A stretch of DNA of 10,320 bases from Chloroflexota bacterium (lineage in GTDB: Bacteria > Chloroflexota > Limnocylindria > Limnocylindrales > CSP1-4): assembly GCA_021790715.1 (NCBI GenBank), contig JAJYGK010000169.1:1-10320 (forward strand). Direction: 5' to 3'. Positions within the stretch are counted from its first letter, which is position 1, and each line of letters starts with the position of its first letter. Under the pieces are notes generated by a model, which saw only the letters and a list, made by a program, of their open reading frames with translations, was not told where the DNA came from and did no database searches. The position numbers and the translations under genes are program-made. Below are positions 1 to 10,162 of this stretch, piece by piece.

Positions 1-1
1 C

Positions 2-1507
2 GCGCTCGCCACCGACCTGGCGCGCCAGGCGACGGCTGCGCTCGAGCGCGCGCGGCTTCGCCACGACGTCACCCGGCTCGCGGGCACCCTCGACGCGGTC
101 GGCGACGCCATCCTCGTCTTCGATCCCGCCACGCTCGCGTTCACCTACGTCAACCGCGGCGCGGCCGCACAGCTCGGGTACACGCGCGAGGAACTCCTCG
201 CGATGGCCCCCACCGACGTCAAACCGCTCTACGATGAACAGGCGTACCGTGCCCTGCTCGAGCCGCTCCTGAGCGGCGACCTTGCCTCGCGGACCATCAG
301 CACGCTGCACCGTCACAGGGACGGGCGGCTCATTCCGGTGGAAGTCTCGATGCAGTACGTGGCGCTGGACGGCGGCGAGGGACGCCTCGTCTCGATCGCG
401 CGCGACGTGAGCGAGCGCGTCGAGGCGGAGGCGCGCCTGCACCGGCTCGCGCAATCCGAGCAGGCCCGTGCCGCCGAGTTCGCCGCGATGGTCGGGGCCA
501 TCGGCGACGGCGTCGTGGTCTGCTCGCCCGGCGGGGATGTCACCCACGTCAACCCGGCGGCAGCCGCGCTGTTCGGCAGCGATCCCGGCGCGTGGGAGGC
601 GATCCACGCGCAGCTCGAGGATCCCGACGGAGCGGCGCCCGTCCCGGGACGCCGCGATCCCCAGGGTCCGGTGGAGCTGAGGCGGCGAGGCAGGGAGCAG
701 TGGCTCTCCCTCACCGGCTATCCCGTGTTCGGCGAGGCGCCGGCCCTGCCCGAACGCCCGGTCATCGCCACCATCCTGCTCGTCCGCGACGTCACCGACG
801 CGCGCCACGCGCAGCTCGCCCAGGAGGCGTTCATCGGCGTGCTCTCCCATGAGCTCCGCACGCCGGTGACGACCATCTACGGCGGCGCGAAGGTGCTCGG
901 CGAGCGTGGCGCGTCGCTCGCCCCCGACGTGCGCGACGAGGTCTACCGCGACATCGCGGCGGAATCCGAGCGGCTCTACCGGCTGGTCGAGGATCTCCTG
1001 GTCCTGGCGCGCTTCGACGGCGTCACGCCGGGATCGCTGGGTGACGAGCCCGTCCTGCTCCAGCGGATCATCCCGGGCATCGTCCAGATCGAGCGCTCCC
1101 GGTTTCCCGTGACGGAGTTCGCGACGGAGATCGCGTCCGGGCTGCCCACGGTGCGGGCCGAGCGCACGTACGTCGAGCAGGTGACCCGCAACCTGCTCGG
1201 CAACGCGGCGAAGTACAGCCCGCCCGGCAGCACGGTGCGGCTGGAGGCGTCGCAGGCCGGCGGGACGGTCGAGGTGCGCGTCCTCGACGACGGACCGGGG
1301 TTTCCCCCGGAAGAGGCCGAGAAACTCTTCGAGCTCTTCTACCGTTCCCCCGCCACGGCTCGCACGGCGAGCGGCGCCGGCATCGGGCTGTTCGTCAGCC
1401 GGCGGCTCGTCGAGGCGATGGGCGGCCGCATCTGGGCGCTGCCGCGACCCGGAGGCGGATCCGAATTCGGCTTCTCACTGCAGATGTTCACCGACGAGGA
1501 GACCTGA
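2..1507 (+). CDS. Sensor histidine kinase (PAS-PAS-HisKA-HATPase), 5' end outside window
   Basis: This is a signalling kinase that autophosphorylates on histidine and passes the phosphate to the adjacent response regulator. The frame is open from base 2 and no in-frame start codon is seen before the ATG at 203, which lies inside a PAS domain. The gene therefore begins upstream of the window. The 501 residues visible here run as follows. Residues 1-20 (ending ATAALERARL) look like the end of a GAF domain. PAS 1 spans about 27-137. A charged helical linker follows at about 137-160, then PAS 2 at about 162-268. HisKA has the H-box SHELRTP with His283. The ATPase domain has N-box Asn401 (RNLLGNAAKYSP), G1 DDGPG near 429-433 and G2 GAGIGL near 458-463. 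No membrane segment is present in this part, so sensing is probably cytosolic or carried by the missing N-terminus. The ligand is unknown. The stop abuts the regulator start. Confidence 0.95.
   Translation, partial: ALATDLARQATAALERARLRHDVTRLAGTLDAVGDAILVFDPATLAFTYVNRGAAAQLGYTREELLAMAPTDVKPLYDEQAYRALLEPLLSGDLASRTISTLHRHRDGRLIPVEVSMQYVALDGGEGRLVSIARDVSERVEAEARLHRLAQSEQARAAEFAAMVGAIGDGVVVCSPGGDVTHVNPAAAALFGSDPGAWEAIHAQLEDPDGAAPVPGRRDPQGPVELRRRGREQWLSLTGYPVFGEAPALPERPVIATILLVRDVTDARHAQLAQEAFIGVLSHELRTPVTTIYGGAKVLGERGASLAPDVRDEVYRDIAAESERLYRLVEDLLVLARFDGVTPGSLGDEPVLLQRIIPGIVQIERSRFPVTEFATEIASGLPTVRAERTYVEQVTRNLLGNAAKYSPPGSTVRLEASQAGGTVEVRVLDDGPGFPPEEAEKLFELFYRSPATARTASGAGIGLFVSRRLVEAMGGRIWALPRPGGGSEFGFSLQMFTDEET
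1496..1502 (+). promoter_or_regulatory. Ribosome binding site of the response regulator
   Basis: The purine run GAGGAGA ends 5 bases before the ATG at 1508 and lies within the last codons of the kinase gene. The kinase TGA (1505-1507) is immediately followed by ATG, so the same ribosomes may terminate and restart. This supports the 1508 start and an operon producing kinase and regulator together. Confidence 0.8.
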
Positions 1508-2308
1508 ATGAACAACCAGCTGCTGGTGCTCGTCGCGGACGACGAGCCGCGCATCACCAAGCTCGTCGCGCTCACCCTCCACGACGAGGGATTCCGCGTG
1601 GTGACGGCCAACAGCGGCGAGGAGGCGCTGCGGAAGGCCGAGGAGGTCCGCCCGGACATCGTGCTGCTCGACATCGTGATGCCGGACCTCGACGGGATCG
1701 AAGTCATGCGGCAGCTGCGCGAGTGGCGCCCCGTGCCGGTGATCCTGCTGACGGCGAAGGGCTCGACCGCGGACAAGGCGAAGGGCCTCGACCTGGGCGC
1801 CGACGACTACGTCGCCAAGCCGTTCCACCCGGACGAGCTCGCCGCCCGCGTGCGTGCCGTGCTGCGCCGCGCGGCCGGATCGCCCGGCGCGGGCGTCGTC
1901 CGGCTCGGCGACATCGAGATCGACCTGGAGCGGCGGCTCGTGACCCGCAACGGCGAGCTCGTCTCGCTGTCGCGGACCGAATGGCTGCTCCTCCAGCACC
2001 TGGCCGCCAACGCCGGTCGCGTGGTCCTCCACACCGAACTCCTCACGAAGGTCTGGGGCCCGGAGTACCGCGATGACCTGCAGTATCTGCGAGTCTGGAT
2101 CAGCCGCGTGCGGCGCAAGCTGGGCGCGGCGCCCGGCGAGCCGGGCCCGATCACCACGTTCCAGGGCATCGGCTACGTGCTCGACATCGAGGGCGCGCGG
2201 CAGGTCTCCCCGTCGCCCGGACCCGACGCATCGCGCCCGGAGCCGGCGTCCGATCCCGATCCGGTGGCGACCGCGCGCACGGACGTCGGGGCGGGCGCGA
2301 TCGGCTGA
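1508..2308 (+). CDS. OmpR/PhoB-family response regulator
   Basis: This is a DNA-binding transcription factor switched by phosphorylation, almost certainly the partner of the kinase just upstream. The receiver domain covers about residues 4-122. It has the acidic pair Asp11-Asp12, phosphoacceptor Asp55 (in IVLLDIVMPD), Thr82 and Lys104 (YVAKPF), so all switch residues are intact. A winged-helix effector domain covers about 129-228, with the recognition region around EYRDDLQYLRVWISRVRRKL and the wing ending QGIGYVL. The helix most resembles the KdpE/RegX3 group, but that is not enough to name targets. The total of 266 aa is longer than usual because of a 36-residue Pro/Ser/Asp-rich tail after residue 230, probably disordered. 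The start is fixed by a good ribosome binding site and by its contact with the kinase stop. Target genes cannot be read from the window. Confidence 0.95.
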   Translation: MNNQLLVLVADDEPRITKLVALTLHDEGFRVVTANSGEEALRKAEEVRPDIVLLDIVMPDLDGIEVMRQLREWRPVPVILLTAKGSTADKAKGLDLGADDYVAKPFHPDELAARVRAVLRRAAGSPGAGVVRLGDIEIDLERRLVTRNGELVSLSRTEWLLLQHLAANAGRVVLHTELLTKVWGPEYRDDLQYLRVWISRVRRKLGAAPGEPGPITTFQGIGYVLDIEGARQVSPSPGPDASRPEPASDPDPVATARTDVGAGAIG

Positions 2309-2467
2309 CCGACCCCGGGACGACCGGCGGACGGGACCGCGCGCCGACCGGCGCACCCGGGCGGCCGGTGCCGGCGGCACCCACCGCACCCGCGGCGCCA
2401 CCGGACCCGCGGCCCCCATCGGTCCGGCCGCCTGCCGGTCCTGCCGGCGTGGTCGGCACGAGATGAG

Positions 2468-2505
2468 CGACCGGGCGGGCCGCGATCCGTCGGCCCGCCC
2501 GGTCG
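2468..2505. terminator. Perfect 15-bp GC-rich hairpin, candidate terminator of the two-component operon
   Basis: CGACCGGGCGGGCCG (2468-2482) is exactly complementary to 2491-2505, with the 8-base loop CGATCCGT. It begins 160 bases after the regulator stop. There is no T-tract after it on either strand; on the plus strand a G-run follows. It is therefore not a classical intrinsic terminator. Tract-less terminator hairpins have been proposed for high-GC bacteria. It could instead be an RNA stability or processing element, or a palindromic protein-binding site. Confidence 0.5.
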
Positions 2506-2838
2506 GGGGGAGCGCGCGACCCGGGGAGGGGGACCGGTGTCGCGCGGAGGGGCGCAGCCGCGCCCGAGATGTTCGCCGTTGCGTCGCCGCGTGGCGGACG
2601 GCCGTTCGACCGGGCGCCGTCGGCGACTCCGTCACGATATGACGCGGCCGCTCCCGGACCCGCGCCCACCGGGGACGCGATCCTCTCACGTGCGTTACGC
2701 GCTCCCGGCCCGGCCGCAACTGGTAGCCGCAGGCGTCGCCGCGACCGCGGACCGCAACCCACCTGCAAGCCGGCCGCGACGCGCTGGCGTCGCCCGCGCC
2801 GCGGCGGTCCCCGTACCGTGGGGGCACGCACGAGGACC

Positions 2839-2844
2839 GGAGGT
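2839..2844 (+). promoter_or_regulatory. Strong ribosome binding site that fixes a TTG start
   Basis: GGAGGT, a near-perfect match to the anti-Shine-Dalgarno sequence, lies 6 bases before the TTG at 2851. Codon use switches at this point from background third-position composition upstream to almost pure G/C downstream. The encoded protein also starts its first hydrophobic strand right after the TTG. Together these favour TTG over the ATG at 2569. Confidence 0.8.
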
Positions 2845-2850
2845 CGATCC

Positions 2851-3405
2851 TTGCCCCACGTCATCATCGAGCTCGGAGCGCTCGTCGAACCGCGCGGCCA
2901 GGAGGCCGACGGGGAGGCCGAGCGCGACGCGCTGCTGCTCCGTCCGGCCGCCGACGAGGCGCTCGAGCGGCTCGAGATTCTGACCCGGCCCGTCGTCCTC
3001 GCCGGGACGGTGGCCGGCGCCCACGTGCTGCCCGGGGACGACGACGAGCGAGCGCGGCTCGTGCGGCGGCTGCTCGGACGGCCCGACATCCGCGTGGTGT
3101 GCTGGGAGATGGCCAGCGAGCGTCCCGATGGCCCGCACGAGACCGTCTGGGGACCCCGCCCCGAGGATCCGGCGAGGCTCACCGCCGAACTCCGGCCGCA
3201 CGGAGAGCCCGGGTTCCTGATCGTGGAGGGCGACGCCGACATCCTCGGCTGGCGACCGATCGGCCTCCAGATCGTGCGTCTCGGGCCGCCGCCGAACTCG
3301 CCGCTCGCGACGCTGCATCGTCCCGATCACGACGCACGCGACCTGCGCGACGCGGCGAACTGGATCCTGCTCCAGGACACGTTCGAGGGCCGGGTCGCCC
3401 TCTAG
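2851..3405 (+). CDS. Degenerate HAD-like protein (possible pseudoenzyme), 184 aa
   Basis: I do not recognise a named family. The layout resembles a small HAD-superfamily (HAD-IIIA-like) phosphatase with eroded catalytic motifs. Residues 3-13 (HVIIELGALVE) sit where HAD motif I (hhhhDxDGTLV) belongs, but the nucleophile Asp is Glu7 and the second Asp is missing or replaced by Gly9. Residues 31-53 (RPAADEALERL, then PVVLAGT) resemble the helix and motif II strand. The protein contains no lysine at all, so the motif III Lys is absent. Residues 122-136 (FLIVEGDADILGWRP) resemble motif IV with a shortened acidic spacing. The TTG start is chosen from its ribosome binding site and codon bias; the open frame from 2569 adds about 94 low-complexity residues with no coding bias. 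No signal peptide or membrane segment is seen. It lies downstream of the two-component genes but 542 bases away, and converges on treZ. Coding status is firm; the HAD reading is inference. Confidence 0.8.
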   Translation: MPHVIIELGALVEPRGQEADGEAERDALLLRPAADEALERLEILTRPVVLAGTVAGAHVLPGDDDERARLVRRLLGRPDIRVVCWEMASERPDGPHETVWGPRPEDPARLTAELRPHGEPGFLIVEGDADILGWRPIGLQIVRLGPPPNSPLATLHRPDHDARDLRDAANWILLQDTFEGRVAL

Positions 3406-5267
3406 GGAGCAGGATGGGCGCCGGGGTGCCGGTCCCCGGATCCGGATGGTCGGGAGGCCGGCTCGGACGGCGATGACGCCTCGGACGGAGTCGCCGCCCC
3501 GGGCCGGGGCACTGCTTGGGCCCGCGACTCCGGGATCCCGAGGACCACCGTCGCGCCGGCCGGCAGCTCGAGAGCGTCGCCGTGGCGGGTCGGTCGAGAG
3601 GCCCCGCTCCAGGAGAGGAGCACGGTCGCCGCGCCGGCGCCCGGCAGCGGCACGCGGCGGGGCGCGACATCCAGGTTGCACGCGACGACGACCGATCCGC
3701 GCCGCACCGCGATCCAGCGGGGCGTGCCCTCCGGCCCGATCGTCGCGGCTGCGCGGCGACCCGCCGCGAGGTCGGGAAGGTCGCGTCGCAGGGAGAGCAG
3801 GGCCGCGTACCACTCGCGCATCCGCCGTCCCCGCCGCGCGCCGGGCTCGCGCCAGTCGAGCTTCGACCGGCGGAACGTGGCCGGATCCTGCGGATCGGGG
3901 ATCTCCGCCGTCGGGATCCCCTCGGCGACGAACTCCGATCGCCGGCCGGTCCGGATCGCCTCCCCGAGATCCGCGACGTGGTCGGTGAAGTAGAGGAACG
4001 GCGTCGTTGCGGCCCACTCCTCTCCCATGAAGAGGAGTGGCACGAACGGGGAGAGGAGGAGGAGCGCCGCCGCGGCGGCGAGCCGGTCGTCGTCGACGAG
4101 CATCGAGAGGCGCTCGCCTGCGGCGCGGTTGCCGACCTGATCGTGGTTCTGCAGGAACGCCACGAACCGCGACGGGGGCAGGTCGCCGGCCGGGCGCCCG
4201 TGCCGGCGGCCGCGGAAGACCGACTCGCGTCCCCCGTACGCCCAGTTCTCCGACAGGGCACGGGCGAAATCCTCGAGCCCCCGGAAGTCGGCGTAATGGC
4301 GCTGCCGTTCCCCGGTGAGCGCGACGTGCAGCGCGTGGTGCACGTCGTCGTCCCAGACCGCGGCCAGCCCGTACCCGCCCGCCTCGCGCGAGCGCACGAG
4401 CCGCGGATCGTTCAGGTCGCTCTCGGCGACCAGCGCGAGCGACCTGCCGAGGTGCGCCTCCAGAGCCTCGACCTCGCCGGCCAGCTCCTCGAGCAGGTGG
4501 ACGGCCGACGTGTCGACGATGGCGTGGACGGCGTCGATGCGGAGTCCGTCCGCGTGGTAGTCGCGCAGCCAGGCGGCGGCGTTGTCGAGGAGGTACCGCC
4601 GGACCTCGTCGCTCCCGGGGCCGTCGAGGTTGACCGCTCCGCCCCACGGCGTCCGATGGCGCTCGGTCAGGTAGGGACCGAACCGCGGCAGGTGGTTGCC
4701 GCCGGGGCCGAGGTGGTTGTAGACGACATCCACGATGACGGCGACCCCGCGCGCGTGGCACGCGTCGACGAACCGCTTCATGCCGTCCGGGCCGCCGTAC
4801 GCATGGTGCGGCGAGAAGAGCAGGACGCCGTCGTAACCCCAGCCGCGCTCGCCGGCGAACTCGTTGACCGGCATCAGCTCGACGTGCGTCACGCCGAGCC
4901 CGACCAGGTGGTCCAGGCGTCCGATCGCCGCCTCGAACGTCCCGGCCTCGGTGAACGTGCCGACATGCAGCTCGTAGAGCACGGCGGCCGACAGGGGCGG
5001 GGGCCGCCAGCCGCGGTCCGTCCAGCCGAACGCGGCGTGGTCGAGCGTGCGCGACGGGCCGAAGACGCCGGCCGGCTGCCACGGTGAGCGCGGGTCCGGA
5101 AACGGCCCCTCCCCGTCGAGCAGGAAGCCGTAGTCGGTGCCGGCCTCCACGCCGGGCACGTCGACCTCCCACCGGCCGCCGCCCGCCGGGCACATCGGGA
5201 CGCGCTCGTCTGCCAGGGCGAGCTCGACGCGTTCCGGGATGGGCGCCCACACCCGGAACGTCGTCAT
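3402..5267 (-). CDS. treZ: Malto-oligosyltrehalose trehalohydrolase (TreZ)
   Basis: This cytoplasmic GH13 enzyme (EC 3.2.1.141) performs the last step of the TreY-TreZ pathway, releasing trehalose from maltooligosyl trehalose. Of 621 residues, about 1-90 form the N-terminal E-set/CBM48-like domain (FRVWAPIPERVELAL). The barrel begins around 95 (VLYELHVGTFT). Region I is DVVYNH (180-185). The nucleophile is Asp245 in GLRIDAVH, the acid/base is Glu282 in LVAESDLND, and the third acid is Asp376 in FLQNHDQVGNR. GWGYDGV (142-148) and the early HVGTF are typical of TreZ rather than GlgB. The ATG overlaps the treY stop as ATGA, so translation is coupled; the frame also stays open far upstream into treY, but that part has no TreZ homology. 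Residues about 580-621 form a Pro/Ser/Ala-rich tail beyond the usual C-terminal domain. The TAG stop shares a CTAG with the convergent gene. Confidence 0.96.
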   Translation of the reverse strand: MTTFRVWAPIPERVELALADERVPMCPAGGGRWEVDVPGVEAGTDYGFLLDGEGPFPDPRSPWQPAGVFGPSRTLDHAAFGWTDRGWRPPPLSAAVLYELHVGTFTEAGTFEAAIGRLDHLVGLGVTHVELMPVNEFAGERGWGYDGVLLFSPHHAYGGPDGMKRFVDACHARGVAVIVDVVYNHLGPGGNHLPRFGPYLTERHRTPWGGAVNLDGPGSDEVRRYLLDNAAAWLRDYHADGLRIDAVHAIVDTSAVHLLEELAGEVEALEAHLGRSLALVAESDLNDPRLVRSREAGGYGLAAVWDDDVHHALHVALTGERQRHYADFRGLEDFARALSENWAYGGRESVFRGRRHGRPAGDLPPSRFVAFLQNHDQVGNRAAGERLSMLVDDDRLAAAAALLLLSPFVPLLFMGEEWAATTPFLYFTDHVADLGEAIRTGRRSEFVAEGIPTAEIPDPQDPATFRRSKLDWREPGARRGRRMREWYAALLSLRRDLPDLAAGRRAAATIGPEGTPRWIAVRRGSVVVACNLDVAPRRVPLPGAGAATVLLSWSGASRPTRHGDALELPAGATVVLGIPESRAQAVPRPGAATPSEASSPSEPASRPSGSGDRHPGAHPAP

Positions 5268-7928
5268 GCGCCGCCGGTCCGCTCGAGGAGCGCGACGGGG
5301 AACCGCGCGAGCAGCTCGTCCATGCGTCGCGCGCCGCCGGGGTGGTCGGCGCCGGAGAGCACGTCGTGCCACTCGCCGGCCGGCAGCTCGAGCTCGGTGT
5401 CGCGCCAGTCGCCCCGGAGTCCGTGGACGAGACGCGGCGCGACGGCGACGACCGTCTCGCCGCGGGAGAAGGCCACGACGTGGGCGGCGCGCTCGCCCCT
5501 GGCGTGCAGCGGCGTGTAGACGCCCCGCGGCCCGAACGCCTCCGCGCGTTCGCGGCGCAGCCGGAGCGCCTGGCGGATGAGCCACAGCTTCGGTGCCCCG
5601 TCGTCGTCGCGCGCCATGATCTCCCCGGGCGTGCAGCTCCCGTCGAGCCAGGCCAGGAGGTCGCGGCGCCGGTCGAAATCCACCGGGCGCCGGTTGTCCG
5701 GATCGACGAGGCTCAGGTCCCAGAGCTCGGTCCCCTGGTAGATGTCGGGGATGCCCGGGGCGGCGAGCTTCAGGAGCGTCTGCGCGAGCGAGTTCACGCG
5801 GCCCAGGTGGACGAGCGGCGCCACGAACGCCTCGAGGTCCCGCCGGAACGCCTCGTCGCCGAGGATGCCCAGCACGAACGCGGTCAGCGCGGACTCGTAC
5901 GACGTGTTCGCGTCGATCCACGACGTGCGCGCCTTCGCCTCGCGGGCGGCTTTCGTGACGTAGGCGAGCATGCGCTCGGGCTCGATCGGCCACGCACCGA
6001 CGAGCGTCTGGTAGACGAGGTACTCGATGTTCCGGTCGGGCTCGCCGTCGCGCCGGTGCCGCTCGTTCATGGCCCGCCAGCGGCCCACCGCTTCGGCCCA
6101 CGCCCCCGGCATCTCGGACAGGAGCGAGATGCGGGCCCGCACGTCCTCGCTGCGCTTCGTGTCGTGCGTGGAGGTCGTGAGCATCGCGAGCGGGCGGCGC
6201 TGCCGCGCCTCGACGCAGCGCGCGTGGAAGGCGTCGACCGAGCGTCCGAACAGCGCCGGATCCGCCCCGACCTCGTTGAGCGACAGGAGCCTGGCGTAGC
6301 GGTAGAAGGCGGTGTCCTCGACGCCCTTGGCCATGACCGCGCCGCTCAGCTGCTGGAACCGCATCACGAACTCGGCCTCGCGCTCGCCCGTGATCCGCAG
6401 CGCGAGGAGGTCGGAGATGAAGTCGAAGAGGTCCTCCTCGAGGTCCTGGCGGCGTGCCCGCGCGGCCGCGATCGCGTCGTTCACGTAGCGCACGTCCGCG
6501 TCGTCGAGCTGCCCCGCGTCGGCGCGGACGTAGGTGCGGTACACGGGGAACGCGGCGAGGATCTCGCGCAGCGCGCTGAAGAGCTGGTGGCGCGTGTAGT
6601 CGCGATGGCGCCGGTGCCCCTCGGCCACGTCGGACAGCAGCGCGGTGAGCCGGTTCAGATCGCTGCCGAGCGTCTGCGACAGGACCAGGTACCGCGCCTC
6701 GTGCGTCAGCTCCGCGTAGTCGAGGCGTTCGCCGATGAAGTCCGCGTAGACGTCCGAGAGCGGCCCCTCGCCGTCGGGGTCGACGAAGAGCCCGCCGGCC
6801 AGCTCGAGGAAGTCGTAGCCCGTCGTCCCCTGCACCGGCCAGCGCTCCCGCAGCCGCTCGCCCGGCTCCAGGACCTTCTCGACGACGATCCACGCGCCGG
6901 GGGCCGCTGCTCGCAGCCGCTCGAGGTACTGCTGTGGATCGCGCAGGCCGTCCGGGTGGTCCACCCGCATGCCGTCGACGATTCCCGACTCGATCCACGA
7001 GAGGACGAGCTCGTGGGTCTCGCGGAAGACGCGCTCGCGCTCCATCCGGAGTCCCGCCAGCGTGTCAACGTCGAAGAAGCGACGATGGCTGAGGTCGCTG
7101 CCCGCCGTGCGCCAGTAGGCGAGCCGGTAGTTCTGCCGACCGAGGAGCTCGTCGAACGCGTCCGGGTCGGCGTTGATGCGTGCCACCACCTCGTCGACCG
7201 CCGGCCCCGCGCCCGGCTCGTCGCCGACGACGTCGGCCAGCAGCGCGCGGGCGATCTCCTTGTCGCGGTGACGTCGGTCGATGCTCGCGTCGTCGACCTC
7301 CGTGGAGGGCGGCAGGCTCTCGAGCACGTCTGCCACGAAGGCGAGCCGCTGCGAACCGCTCCGCGCGGCCGCCTCCGCGAGGAGGCGGTCCAGCGAGCGC
7401 GGCGCGATGGGGAAGGCGTGCTCACCGTAGCGGATCTCGAAGCGCCCGCCGGCGTGGTGCAGGCGCAGCTGGCCGGCCTCGAGGACGCGCCCGTAGTGGT
7501 CGCCCAGGACGGGCAGCAGGACGACGTCGCGGAGCCGCTCCTCCGGGCCGTGCCACTCCACGTCGAAGTAGCGCGCGTACCGGCTCGCCTGGCCGTTCTC
7601 GAGGACGTCCCACCACCACGGGTTCTCGGAGCCGGTGATCGCCATGTGGTTCGGCACCACGTCGATGACGTGTCCGAGGCCGACCTCGTGCAGGCGCGCC
7701 ACGAACCGTTCGTGCGCCGCGGCACCGCCGAGCTCGGTGTTGACGCGCCGCGGGTCCACGACGTCGTACCCGTGCGTGCTGCCGGGAGCCGCCTGCAGGT
7801 ACGGGGACGTGTAGACGTGGCTGACGCCGAGTGCCGCCAGGTAGTCCGCGATCTCCGCCGCGGCGTCGAACCCGGCGTCGGGCCTGAGCTGCAGCCGGTA
7901 GGTCGCCCGCAGCGGCGGGCCGCTCAGC

Positions 7929-7939
<11 letters not shown>
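5264..7939 (-). CDS. treY: Malto-oligosyltrehalose synthase (TreY)
   Basis: This is an intramolecular glucosyltransferase of family GH13 (EC 5.4.99.15). It converts the reducing-end alpha-1,4 bond of a maltodextrin into an alpha-1,1 bond, giving maltooligosyl trehalose for TreZ. The N-terminus RATYRLQLRP (11-20) and THGYDVVDP (55-63) are hallmarks of TreY. Region I is DVVPNHMA (93-100). The nucleophile is Asp327 in GMRVDHPDGL, the acid/base is Glu354 in IVVEKVLEPGE, and the third acid is Asp593 in STHDTKRSEDVR. MAKGVEDTAFYRY (536-548) is another conserved TreY block. At 891 aa it is at the long end for the family, and I see no break or missing motif. It starts with GTG at 7939, inside the last codons of treX (11-base overlap). 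No purine-rich ribosome binding site is visible there, so translation probably depends on coupling from treX. Its TGA overlaps the treZ ATG. Confidence 0.97.
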
Positions 7940-10157
<2,218 letters not shown>

Positions 10158-10162
10158 GCGTC

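Larger units (their letters stand above)
2309..2850. other. Non-coding interval between regulator and HAD-like gene
   Basis: These 542 bases hold no convincing gene. Open frames cross it, but they use A or T in the third codon position often and encode Arg/Pro/Ala low complexity, unlike the flanking genes. Just after the regulator stop are two short inverted repeats: GCGCC/GGCGC at 2341-2354 (loop 4) and GGTGCC/GGCACC at 2367-2381 (loop 3). A much stronger hairpin lies at 2468-2505. Several G-runs follow (2505-2510, 2523-2526, 2528-2532, 2549-2552). The decamer CGACCGGGCG occurs at 2468-2477 and again at 2608-2617. GATATG at 2636-2641 is the only vaguely promoter-like patch, and no well-spaced -35 goes with it. 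A promoter for the downstream gene probably lies here but I cannot place it. Confidence 0.7.

Noticed and set aside
2301..2312. TCGG-CTGA-CCGA hairpin over the regulator stop codon
   Set aside because: The stem has only 4 bp. Such dyads are expected by chance at this GC content.
2636..2641. GATATG as a -10 promoter element
   Set aside because: The nearest -35-like TTCGAC (2605-2610) is 25 bases away, far from the usual 17, and no other match is seen.
2851..3405. HAD-like gene as OtsB, the trehalose-phosphate phosphatase
   Set aside because: OtsB has an intact HAD DxD motif and a cap domain; this protein is shorter, lacks the catalytic Asp pair, and the TreY-TreZ route makes no trehalose phosphate.
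2695..5250. 851-codon minus-strand open frame crossing treZ, the HAD-like gene and part of the spacer
   Set aside because: It is out of frame with treZ, antisense to the HAD-like gene, Arg-rich, and spans two better-supported genes.
5268..6998. Upstream extension of the treZ frame making a 1198-codon ORF
   Set aside because: The part before the ATG at 5267 runs through treY out of frame, is Arg/Pro/Ala-rich, and has no homology-like motif. TreZ proteins normally begin with FRVWAP just as they do after that ATG.
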